Shown here one piece after another: positions 1 through 5,009 of a stretch of DNA of 5,524 bases (positions within the stretch are counted from its first letter, which is position 1; each line of letters begins with the position of its first letter). The DNA comes from Pseudomonadota bacterium (GTDB taxonomy: Bacteria > Myxococcota > UBA9042 > PHBI01). The position numbers were made by a program, and so were the translations under genes. The notes under the pieces are model-generated. The model ran no database searches. It had not been told where the DNA came from and saw only the letters and a program-made list of their open reading frames with translations. The stretch covers positions 1 to 5,524 of the forward strand of contig SYAK01000005.1 of NCBI GenBank assembly GCA_005788935.1. Reading direction: 5' to 3'.

Positions 1-112
1 GCCGTGGCCGGCCGCACGCGACGCAACTCGGGCCTGCCGAACGCGATGTGTCGCCCCTGCGCCGAGGTGCGCCCGTTCGACCATCGCTACCCTGCGCCGC
101 GGGCTCCGTGAC

Positions 113-128
113 CCGAGCGCCCGCTCGG
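113..128. promoter_or_regulatory. Operator-like 16-bp palindrome, copy 1
   Basis: The site reads CCGAGCGCCCGCTCGG: two 7-bp arms around a CC centre. The identical 16 bases recur at 178-193, with centres 65 bp apart, or about six helical turns. Short GC-rich dyads of the CCGAGCG-nn-CGCTCGG kind resemble binding sites of TetR-family repressors (inference from site shape). This copy starts one base after a TGA at 109-111, so it could alternatively be a terminator hairpin for an upstream gene. There is no T-run, and the exact second copy favours a protein-binding site. Confidence 0.5.
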
Positions 129-177
129 AGCGGCCTGTCCGGTGCGCCGAGGCCGTCGCTTCGGACCGCATGGGACA

Positions 178-193
178 CCGAGCGCCCGCTCGG
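178..193. promoter_or_regulatory. Operator-like 16-bp palindrome, copy 2
   Basis: This is an exact second copy of the palindrome at 113-128. Here the symmetry extends one base further on each side (A177 with T194), giving 8-bp arms. It lies 125 bases before the methyltransferase start and just upstream of a second dyad (205-223) and a promoter candidate. A repressor bound at both copies could control the methyltransferase/oxidoreductase pair, a divergent gene to the left, or both. No regulator gene is visible in the window. Confidence 0.5.
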
Positions 194-204
194 TCGATGC
201 CTTT

Positions 205-223
205 GGCAGGCCTGAGGCTTGCC
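205..223. promoter_or_regulatory. Near-perfect 19-bp dyad upstream of methyltransferase
   Basis: The arms GGCAGGCCT and AGGCTTGCC flank a single central G. Eight of nine positions pair, and the ninth would be a G-U wobble in RNA. The dyad differs in sequence from the CCGAGCG palindromes just upstream. It overlaps the -35 element of the promoter candidate at 219-248, a position expected of an operator. As an RNA it could form an 8-bp stem with a 3-base loop. Confidence 0.35.
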
Positions 224-248
224 GTTGCGTCCCGCGCCGTGCCATATC
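219..248 (+). promoter_or_regulatory. Possible promoter for methyltransferase operon
   Basis: A TTGCCG at 219-224 and a CATATC at 243-248 are separated by 18 bases. Each matches the housekeeping consensus at three of six positions. Transcription would begin near 255, giving a leader of about 64 bases. The match is weak. It is listed because CATATC is the only AT-containing -10-like hexamer near the gene and because dyads cluster immediately upstream. Confidence 0.25.
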
Positions 249-318
249 GCGGCGAACGGGCGACTGGCCGTTTCGCTGCGGCGCACGCGCGCACCCACCC
301 ACGACGGAGACCGCCACG

Positions 319-1170
319 ATGACCTCGACGCAGGCCGAAATCGACCAGAGCTACAGCGTGTCCAACGACTTCTTCAAGCTCTGGCTCGACGAGAACATGC
401 ACTACACGAGCGCGGTCTTCGACGCCGAGCACCCGACGCTCGAGCTCGCGCAGGAGAACAAGGCGCGCCTCCTCTACCAGTTCGCCGAGGTCGACAAGAC
501 CAAGCGCGTCCTCGACATCGGCAGCGGCTGGGGCTCGGCGGTCGACGTGATGACGCGGCTCGGCTGCAAGGAAGCCGTCGGCATCACGCTGTCGACCGAG
601 CAGTGGAAGTACTGCGTCGACCGCAACATCCCGAACGCGACCTTCCTCATCCAGGACTACGCGACGTACAACCCGGACAAGAAGTTCGACGCGCTGGTCT
701 CGGTCGAGATGATCGACCACCTCTGCTCGCCCGAGCAGGCGAAGGCGGGCAAGGCCGTCGACATCTACCGCGCCTACTTCAACAAGCTCGCCGAGTGGGT
801 CGAGCCCGGCGCCTGCTTCGGCTTCCAGGCCATCCTGCGCAACCGCGTGCCGCGCAACCGCGACCACCTCCGCGACCTCCAGTTCACGGCCGACGTCATC
901 TTCCCGGGCGGCCTCAACCCGCGCCTCGAGGAGCTCATCTGCGCCATCAACCCGCGCTGGGAGCTCGTGACGCTCGAGATGCGCCGCGAAGACTACGGCA
1001 AGACGACGGCCGAGTGGCTGCGCCGCATGCGTCTCCACGAGGCCCACATCCGCCGCACCTGGGGCGACCAGGTCTTCGACGACTACGACCGCTACCTCAG
1101 CGCGTGCGTCCGCGGCTTCGCGATGCATTACTCGGGCGACGTCCAGATGAAGCTGCGCCGCATCGACTGA
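319..1170 (+). CDS. Cyclopropane-fatty-acid-synthase-like SAM-dependent methyltransferase
   Basis: This 283-residue protein belongs to the mycolic acid cyclopropane synthase/CFA synthase family, which transfers a methyl or methylene group from SAM to a double bond, typically in lipid acyl chains. Visible family landmarks are the N-terminal SVSNDFFKLWLD (13-24), the SAM-binding loop VLDIGSGWGS (64-73), VGITLSTEQ (87-95), IFPGG (194-198), the DYGKT..W segment (225-233) and the C-terminal F..Y..YLSACVRGF. Length matches the short single-domain mycobacterial enzymes rather than E. coli Cfa. The start at 319 has GGAGA at 306-310, eight bases upstream, and begins directly with family-like sequence. 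Almost all codons end in G or C, which suggests a native, well-expressed gene. Compared with classical members from memory, the bicarbonate-site Cys, Glu and His appear as Ser31, Asp133 and Gln170, while a family Tyr (Tyr226) is kept. It may therefore methylate rather than cyclopropanate, or act on a non-phospholipid substrate. The oxidoreductase follows after 40 bases. Confidence 0.9.
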   Translation: MTSTQAEIDQSYSVSNDFFKLWLDENMHYTSAVFDAEHPTLELAQENKARLLYQFAEVDKTKRVLDIGSGWGSAVDVMTRLGCKEAVGITLSTEQWKYCVDRNIPNATFLIQDYATYNPDKKFDALVSVEMIDHLCSPEQAKAGKAVDIYRAYFNKLAEWVEPGACFGFQAILRNRVPRNRDHLRDLQFTADVIFPGGLNPRLEELICAINPRWELVTLEMRREDYGKTTAEWLRRMRLHEAHIRRTWGDQVFDDYDRYLSACVRGFAMHYSGDVQMKLRRID

Positions 1171-1210
1171 GCGGGACGCTCCCTCTGGCCGTCCGGGAGG
1201 CCCCGTGAAG

Positions 1211-2179
1211 ATGAAGGCCATCGTCATCACGCGCTCGGGTGGTCCCGAGGTGCTCGCGCTGCGCGACGTCCCAACGCCCGAGCCACGGCGCGGCGAGCTC
1301 CGCGTCAAGGTGCACGCGACGGCCGTCAACCGCGCGGATCTCCTGCAGCGCATGGGCCTTTACCCCGCCCCGCCCGACGCCTCGCAGGACATCCCCGGGT
1401 TGGAATTCGCCGGGGAAATCGAGGCCGTCGGGGAAGGCGTCGGCGGCTGGCAAGTCGGAGACCGGGTCTTCGGCCTCTGCGGTGGCGGGTCCTACGCCGA
1501 GTACGTCGTGACCCACAGCCGCGCTGTCGCCCGCATCCCCGACGACCTCTCGTTCGACGCGGCGGCCGCTGTCCCGGAGGCCTTCATCACGGCCTGGGAC
1601 GCGATGGTGACGCAGGGCGGGCTGACGGCGGGCGAGACGGTCCTCATCACAGCCGTCGGCAGCGGCGTCGGGTGCGCGGCGGTGCAGCTCGCGCGCGCCC
1701 TCGGGGCCCGCGTCGTCGGGACCGCGCGAACCTCTGACAAGCTCGCGCGCGCGGCGACGCTCGGGGTCGACCTCGGCGTCGTTCCCGAGGCCGACGGGCG
1801 CTTCGCAAGCCGCGTCGGCACCCCCGACCTCGTCCTCGAGCTCGTCGGTGGCGCCAACCTCGCGGAAGATCTCGCCTGCCTCGCGCCTTGCGGACGGATC
1901 GTCGTCGTCGGGCTGCTCGCGGGGGCCCGCGCCGAGGTCGACCTCGGCCTGATGCTGCGCAAGCGCGCCACGATTGTCGGCACTGTATTGCGCTCGAGAC
2001 CGCTCGAAGAAAAGCTGGCGGTCACGCAGGCCTTCGCGCGCCACGTGGTCCCGCTGCTCGTCCGCGGCGCGGTCCGTCCCGTCATCGATCGCGTCCTGCC
2101 GCTCGCGGAGGCTGCGTCCGCGCACGCGCTGCTCGCGTCGAATACGACCTTTGGCAAGATCGTCCTGAAGGTCGCCTGA
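1211..2179 (+). CDS. Zinc-independent NAD(P)H:quinone oxidoreductase (MDR superfamily, PIG3-like)
   Basis: This predicted cytoplasmic enzyme of 322 residues transfers hydride from NADPH to quinones or enones. The N-terminal GroES-like domain (about 1-120) contains NRADLLQR (40-47), GLYPAPP (49-55), the G-E-F-A-G-E-I turn (63-70), VGDRVFGL (82-89) and GSYAEYV (93-99). This arrangement is typical of the TP53I3/PIG3 branch. The Rossmann part carries AFITAWDAM (124-132) and the nucleotide loop AVGSGVG (148-154) followed by AAVQLARALGARV. The C-terminus has RPVIDRVLPL and the closing FGKIVLKV. The Cys/His zinc ligands of alcohol dehydrogenases are absent. An in-frame GTG at 1205 is possible, but the ATG at 1211 gives the family N-terminus MKAIVITRSGGPEVL and lies 10 bases after GGGAGG (1195-1200). 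The 40-base gap to the methyltransferase, with no clear terminator, suggests co-transcription. The substrate is unknown. Confidence 0.92.
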   Translation: MKAIVITRSGGPEVLALRDVPTPEPRRGELRVKVHATAVNRADLLQRMGLYPAPPDASQDIPGLEFAGEIEAVGEGVGGWQVGDRVFGLCGGGSYAEYVVTHSRAVARIPDDLSFDAAAAVPEAFITAWDAMVTQGGLTAGETVLITAVGSGVGCAAVQLARALGARVVGTARTSDKLARAATLGVDLGVVPEADGRFASRVGTPDLVLELVGGANLAEDLACLAPCGRIVVVGLLAGARAEVDLGLMLRKRATIVGTVLRSRPLEEKLAVTQAFARHVVPLLVRGAVRPVIDRVLPLAEAASAHALLASNTTFGKIVLKVA

Positions 2180-2234
2180 CCGGCGCGCCCGACGCGCACG
2201 GACCGGCCCACGTGACGGGCCCGCACAGGACGGC

Positions 2235-2264
2235 TTGACCCGAACCCGCCGTCGGTTCGATGCT
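2235..2264 (+). promoter_or_regulatory. Possible promoter for the exported protein gene
   Basis: TTGACC at 2235-2240 matches the -35 consensus at five of six positions. After an 18-base spacer, GATGCT (2259-2264) is a weak -10, matching three of six. Transcription would start near 2271, about 53 bases ahead of the coding start. The inverted repeat at 2254-2279 would cover the -10 and start point. Confidence 0.35.
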
Positions 2265-2279
2265 TGGCGCCATCGAACC
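2254..2279. promoter_or_regulatory. Perfect 9-bp-arm inverted repeat (operator or hairpin)
   Basis: GGTTCGATG at 2254-2262 is exactly reverse-complementary to CATCGAACC at 2271-2279, with an 8-base spacer (CTTGGCGC). It lies 75 bases after the oxidoreductase stop and 44 bases before the next start, overlapping the -10 of the promoter candidate. That position suggests a repressor operator. It could instead be a transcription-terminating hairpin, but no T-run follows. Confidence 0.5.
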
Positions 2280-2323
2280 AGGACGCCGGCGAAGCGCGCG
2301 GCGCGAACACGCAGGAGGGAGCC

Positions 2324-2848
2324 ATGGGACGTCGCTGGCAGGATCTCGGAGTGGCCGTCGTGCTCGGACTTGCCGCACACGACGACGCCCGCGCGGCGCC
2401 GCCCGTCCCGCGCCCTGTCGAGGACATCGTCGTGTGCCCCTACACGCAAGCCGAGCTGTCGGCCGCCCTCGGCCTCGACCTGAAGCCCGGGGTCCCGCGC
2501 AGCTCGGACTTTGGCACCGGGCTGAGTCTGCGGTGCGACTACCCGGGCCAAAAGCTCGGCGATCCCATGCTGCGGGTTTACCAGACCGCCATGAAGGATC
2601 GTTCGCCGACCCGCGTGGTCCGGAAGTACGCGGCGGGCACGATGGAGGCGATCGCGAACGACCCGGACGGGGCCGCCTGGCAGGTTGGTCAGGGCGACCT
2701 CGAGGCCGTGGCGCTCGTCTACAACCGCGACCAGGTCGAGGCGACGATCCGCTTCGAACCGGGGCGGGCCGTCTTGAGCGACCCAGCCCAGGTGCGCGCC
2801 GCCCGAGAGCGGGTCCTGCGCCTCGTGCGCCTGCCACGCTACCGCTGA
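2324..2848 (+). CDS. Predicted exported protein of unknown function with a cysteine pair
   Basis: This is a protein of 174 residues that I do not recognise. The start at 2324 is preceded by AGGAGG (2313-2318) at a 5-base spacing. An in-frame ATG at 2264 would add 20 residues but falls inside the inverted repeat and has no ribosome binding site. From 2324 the N-terminus looks like a short Sec signal peptide: Arg3-Arg4, a hydrophobic stretch GVAVVLGLAA (9-18), then a DARA/A cleavage-like site near residue 24. The mature part begins with a Pro-rich segment. It has only two cysteines, Cys38 (in VVCPYTQAELSAALG) and Cys71 (in LRCDY), which could form a disulfide outside the cytoplasm. The pattern 'Cys, polar, xAELxxALG, about 20 residues, Cys-x-Tyr' resembles small actinobacterial exported proteins such as DUF3558; this is a resemblance from memory only. 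The C-terminus is Arg-rich. It appears to be a single-gene unit with dyads on both sides. Confidence 0.8.
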   Translation: MGRRWQDLGVAVVLGLAAHDDARAAPPVPRPVEDIVVCPYTQAELSAALGLDLKPGVPRSSDFGTGLSLRCDYPGQKLGDPMLRVYQTAMKDRSPTRVVRKYAAGTMEAIANDPDGAAWQVGQGDLEAVALVYNRDQVEATIRFEPGRAVLSDPAQVRAARERVLRLVRLPRYR

Positions 2849-2893
2849 CCGACGGGCGTATCGGACCCAACCTCGGGGCGCGGTCTCGACGTC

Positions 2894-2928
2894 TGCGACC
2901 GGTGTGTCAAATCGCACACGCTGTCGCA
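2894..2928. promoter_or_regulatory. Nested inverted repeat between exported protein and OPT transporter
   Basis: The outer arms TGCGAC (2894-2899) and GTCGCA (2923-2928) enclose the inner arms GTGTG (2902-2906) and CACAC (2915-2919), with an 8-base centre. Eleven base pairs are possible, with a small internal loop of two against three bases. It starts 46 bases after the preceding stop and ends 75 bases before the transporter start. It could be an operator, or a terminator hairpin that lacks a T-run. Confidence 0.45.
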
Positions 2929-2968
2929 TGCCGGTCATTCCTTGGGCGAAATCGTCCGTTTTGCCGTT

Positions 2969-2982
2969 CCGCGGGCCCGCGG
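2969..2982. promoter_or_regulatory. Perfect 14-bp palindrome ahead of OPT transporter
   Basis: CCGCGGGCCCGCGG is fully self-complementary and ends 20 bases before the transporter start codon. In such GC-rich DNA short GC palindromes arise by chance, so function is uncertain. If transcribed, it would form a very stable short hairpin close to the ribosome entry region. Confidence 0.3.
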
Positions 2983-3002
2983 CCTCGTGATATCGCCGCC
3001 GC

Positions 3003-4820
3003 ATGAGCGACACCACGACCGCATCGCCGTCCCACGACGCCATTCCGCCCGTCGACACGCAGACCCCGCACATGACCGCCCGCGGCATCCTGACCGGGGC
3101 CGTCATCGGCGGTGTGCTGTCGGTCACCAACATCTACGCGGGGTTGAAGGTCGGCTGGGGCTTCAACATGTCCATCGCCGCGTGTCTTGTCGGCTACGGA
3201 TTCTGGCAGGGCCTCGGGCGAAACCTCTTCGGGACGCGCGACTACAACATGCTCGAGAACAACGTCGCCCAGACCGGAGCGTCGGCGGCGGCCTCGATCT
3301 CGTCCGCGGGCCTCGTGTCGGCCGTGCCGGCGCTGACCATCCTGAGCGGTTACCAGTGGTCCTGGACCTCGCTCGCGCTGTGGATCCTGTGCTGCTCCAT
3401 CCTCGGCGTCTTCGTCGCGGTCCTCTTCCGCCGCCAGATGCTCATCGAGGACCGCCTGCCCTTCGCTTCGGGAGTGGCCACCGCCGAGACGCTGCGCGAG
3501 ATGTACGCCCGCGGCGCGGAGGCGATGGCGCGGCTGAAAGCGTTGCTCGGTGGTGCCGTCGGCGCCGCCGCGCTGAAGGTCGTGTCGCTGACCCAGGGAT
3601 GGGCGCCCGTCGGCCTGCCAGGCTCGTTCTCGGCCGCCTCGGGCTCGGCGCTCGCGGCCAAGGGCGTCTCGGCCGTGACGCCGCTGAACCTGACCTTCGC
3701 GCTCGATCCGTCCGTCATGCTCTTCGGCTCGGGCATGATCGTCGGCGTCCGCACGGGGGCGTGGATGGTGATTGGCGCCGTCATCGCCTGGGGCATCATC
3801 GGGCTCGGTCTGCTCGACAGCGGCGTCGTGGCGCCCGGTCCGGAGGGCAAGCCCTGGTTCAAGTCGATGGTCGAGTGGCTGCTGTGGCCGGGCGTCGCGA
3901 TGCTCGTGACCAGCTCGCTGACGTCGCTCGCCTTCTCGGCGCCGGCCATGGTGCGCGCCTTCCGCCGCGGAGCTGGCGAGAAGGTGTCGGCCGACCTCGC
4001 GCACGAGGTCTCGCCGCGGGTCCTCTGGGGCGCGATGTTCGTCATCGGGCTCGTGACCGTCATCGCCGCCGCGGCGCTGTTCGACATGGCGCCGCACATC
4101 GCGATCCTCGGCATCGCGCTGACCTTCATCCTCGCCGTCGTGGCCTTGCGCGTCTCGGGCGAGACCAACATCACGCCCGTCGGGGCCATGGGCAAGGTGA
4201 CGCAGCTGACCTTCGGCGTCGCCGACCCCGGCAACGTGTCGACCAACCTGATGGCCGCCAACATCACCGGCGGGTCCGCCTCGCAGGCGGGCGACATGAT
4301 GCACGACCTGAAGACCGGGCTCATGATCGGCTGTTCGCCGCGCGCGCAGGTTCTGTCCCAGTGTGTTGGCGTCATCTCGGGCTCGCTCATCGGCGCCTTC
4401 GCCTATCTCATCCTCGTGCCCGATCCGGCCGCCATGTTGCTCACGACCGAGTGGCCCGCGCCTGCCGTCGCGCAGTGGAAGAGCGTCGCCGAGGTGCTGC
4501 GCGACGGCCTCGACCGCCTGCCGCCCGGTGTGCTCGACGCCATCCAGATCGCGGCCCTCGCGGGCGTCCTGATGTCCATCGTCGAGAAGCTCGTGCCCGC
4601 CAAGGTCCGGCCGTGGGTCCCGAGCCCGACCGCCATCGGCATCGCCTTCTGCATCCCGGGCTACAATGGCGTCTCGATGTTCCTCGGCGGCGTCACCGGG
4701 GCGGTCATCAAGCGCTTCGCCCCAGACTGGCACACGCGCTTCATGGTCGTCTTCGCGGCCGGCCTCATCGTGGGCGAGAGCATGGTCGGGCTCGTCGACG
4801 CCTTCATGAAGCTCCTCTGA
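3003..4820 (+). CDS. OPT-family oligopeptide transporter
   Basis: This complete 605-residue polytopic inner-membrane protein of the OPT (oligopeptide transporter) superfamily is of usual prokaryotic length. Members carry peptides or metal-chelate complexes, driven by a proton gradient. Family segments seen are NIYAGLKVGWGF following the first helix, the ASAAASISSAG helix, PFASGVATAETLREM (from residue 153), GETNITPVGAMGKVTQL (from 386), DLKTG (435-439) with the following SPRAQ (445-449), and IPGYNG (551-556) near the C-terminus. About 14 hydrophobic segments can be counted by eye. The polar N-terminal 25 residues should be cytoplasmic. An in-frame TGA at 2988 makes the ATG at 3003 the first start available. 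No Shine-Dalgarno sequence precedes it, so translation may be weak or start on a near-leaderless mRNA; Met24 is a less likely alternative. The substrate cannot be assigned. Neighbours give no metal or peptidase context. Confidence 0.93.
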   Translation: MSDTTTASPSHDAIPPVDTQTPHMTARGILTGAVIGGVLSVTNIYAGLKVGWGFNMSIAACLVGYGFWQGLGRNLFGTRDYNMLENNVAQTGASAAASISSAGLVSAVPALTILSGYQWSWTSLALWILCCSILGVFVAVLFRRQMLIEDRLPFASGVATAETLREMYARGAEAMARLKALLGGAVGAAALKVVSLTQGWAPVGLPGSFSAASGSALAAKGVSAVTPLNLTFALDPSVMLFGSGMIVGVRTGAWMVIGAVIAWGIIGLGLLDSGVVAPGPEGKPWFKSMVEWLLWPGVAMLVTSSLTSLAFSAPAMVRAFRRGAGEKVSADLAHEVSPRVLWGAMFVIGLVTVIAAAALFDMAPHIAILGIALTFILAVVALRVSGETNITPVGAMGKVTQLTFGVADPGNVSTNLMAANITGGSASQAGDMMHDLKTGLMIGCSPRAQVLSQCVGVISGSLIGAFAYLILVPDPAAMLLTTEWPAPAVAQWKSVAEVLRDGLDRLPPGVLDAIQIAALAGVLMSIVEKLVPAKVRPWVPSPTAIGIAFCIPGYNGVSMFLGGVTGAVIKRFAPDWHTRFMVVFAAGLIVGESMVGLVDAFMKLL

Positions 4821-4849
4821 GCGGGATCGCTTCTGCGGGGCGCCCGGCC

Positions 4850-4878
4850 TTGCGTGCGCGGGGCGAATCATCCATAGT
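4850..4878 (+). promoter_or_regulatory. Possible promoter for the repetitive protein gene
   Basis: TTGCGT (4850-4855) and CATAGT (4873-4878) are spaced by 17 bases. The -10 matches consensus at four of six positions and the -35 at three. The stretch around 4866-4879 is the most AT-rich part of this intergenic region. The predicted start near 4885 would give a leader of about 125 bases containing the two hairpins at 4941-5002. Confidence 0.35.
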
Positions 4879-4940
4879 CTGGGGGCACGGTCGGTCGGTG
4901 CAGCTCGGACTCAGGAAACTCATAGCGTTCCGGGTCCGTC

Positions 4941-5003
4941 GGCTTCAGCAGGTCCCGACGTGCTGCGAAGCCTGCTCCGGGCCGCATCATCGTACCCCGG
5001 AGG
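4941..5003 (+). promoter_or_regulatory. Tandem leader hairpins, the second covering the ribosome binding site
   Basis: Hairpin 1 (4941-4972): GGCTTC then AGCA pair with TGCT and GAAGCC, giving 10 bp with a 2-base bulge and a 10-base loop. Hairpin 2 (4975-5002): CTCCGGG (4975-4981) pairs with CCCGGAG (4996-5002) around a 14-base loop. The GGAG of the Shine-Dalgarno sequence (GGAGG, 4999-5003, six bases before the ATG at 5010) lies inside the second stem. The two hairpins do not overlap and can coexist. This suggests translational control, but GC-rich leaders fold readily by chance. Confidence 0.35.
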
Positions 5004-5009
5004 CCGAGG

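Larger units (their letters stand above)
1..318. other. Gene-poor leader region upstream of the methyltransferase
   Basis: No confident gene is seen here. Frame 1 on the plus strand is open from the window edge to a TGA at 109-111. Its 36 codons end in G or C in 31 cases, so this could be the C-terminal tail of an upstream gene, ending in roughly PFDHRYPAPRAP. I recognise no family and the sample is very short. On the minus strand an ATG at 84-82 opens a frame to the edge, but its third positions are less GC-biased and its Arg/Ala-rich product looks like noise. Bases 112-318 carry two copies of a 16-bp palindrome, one further dyad and a weak promoter candidate. An in-frame upstream ATG at 142 would add 59 Arg-rich residues to the methyltransferase. 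I reject it, because family homology begins only after 319. Confidence 0.5.
2180..2323. other. Intergenic region with hairpins between oxidoreductase and exported protein
   Basis: About 26 bases after the oxidoreductase stop, GGCCC (2205-2209) can pair with GGGCC (2217-2221) across a 7-base loop. This is a weak terminator-like hairpin without a T-run. Further right are a TTGACC -35 candidate (2235-2240) and the strong inverted repeat at 2254-2279. No coding sequence is supported here. Confidence 0.5.

Noticed and set aside
191..207. Similarity between CGGTCGATGCCTTTGGC (191-207) and CGGTTCGATGCTTGGC (2253-2268)
   Set aside because: Only TCGATGC and a shifted TTGGC are shared. They sit in different dyad contexts, so chance is the simplest explanation.
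204..228. Sigma-54 promoter (TGGCA and TTGC elements)
   Set aside because: The distance between the GG and GC dinucleotides is 14 or 9 bases, depending on the pairing chosen, rather than the required 10.
142..318. N-terminal extension of the methyltransferase to an ATG at 142
   Set aside because: The extra 59 residues are Arg/Pro-rich with no family similarity and cover the palindromes. ATG 319 has a ribosome site and starts right at the conserved region.
2..322. Plus-strand frame 2 open from the window edge to a TGA overlapping the methyltransferase start
   Set aside because: Third positions are not strongly GC-biased and the product is Arg/Ala/Pro-rich. It is most likely a chance open frame in GC-rich DNA.
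1097..3133. Long minus-strand open frame opposite the oxidoreductase and exported protein genes
   Set aside because: It is antisense to well-supported genes, has a composition typical of complementary-strand shadows (Arg/Asp/Gly-rich), and shows no recognisable domain.
4836..4847. Terminator hairpin after the OPT gene around GGGCGCCC
   Set aside because: It is only an 8-bp palindrome without a loop or T-run, and is expected at this GC content.
2907..4871. Long Asp/His/Arg-rich minus-strand open frame opposite the OPT transporter
   Set aside because: This is a shadow of the transporter's GC-rich codons. Extreme composition and no family motifs argue against a gene.
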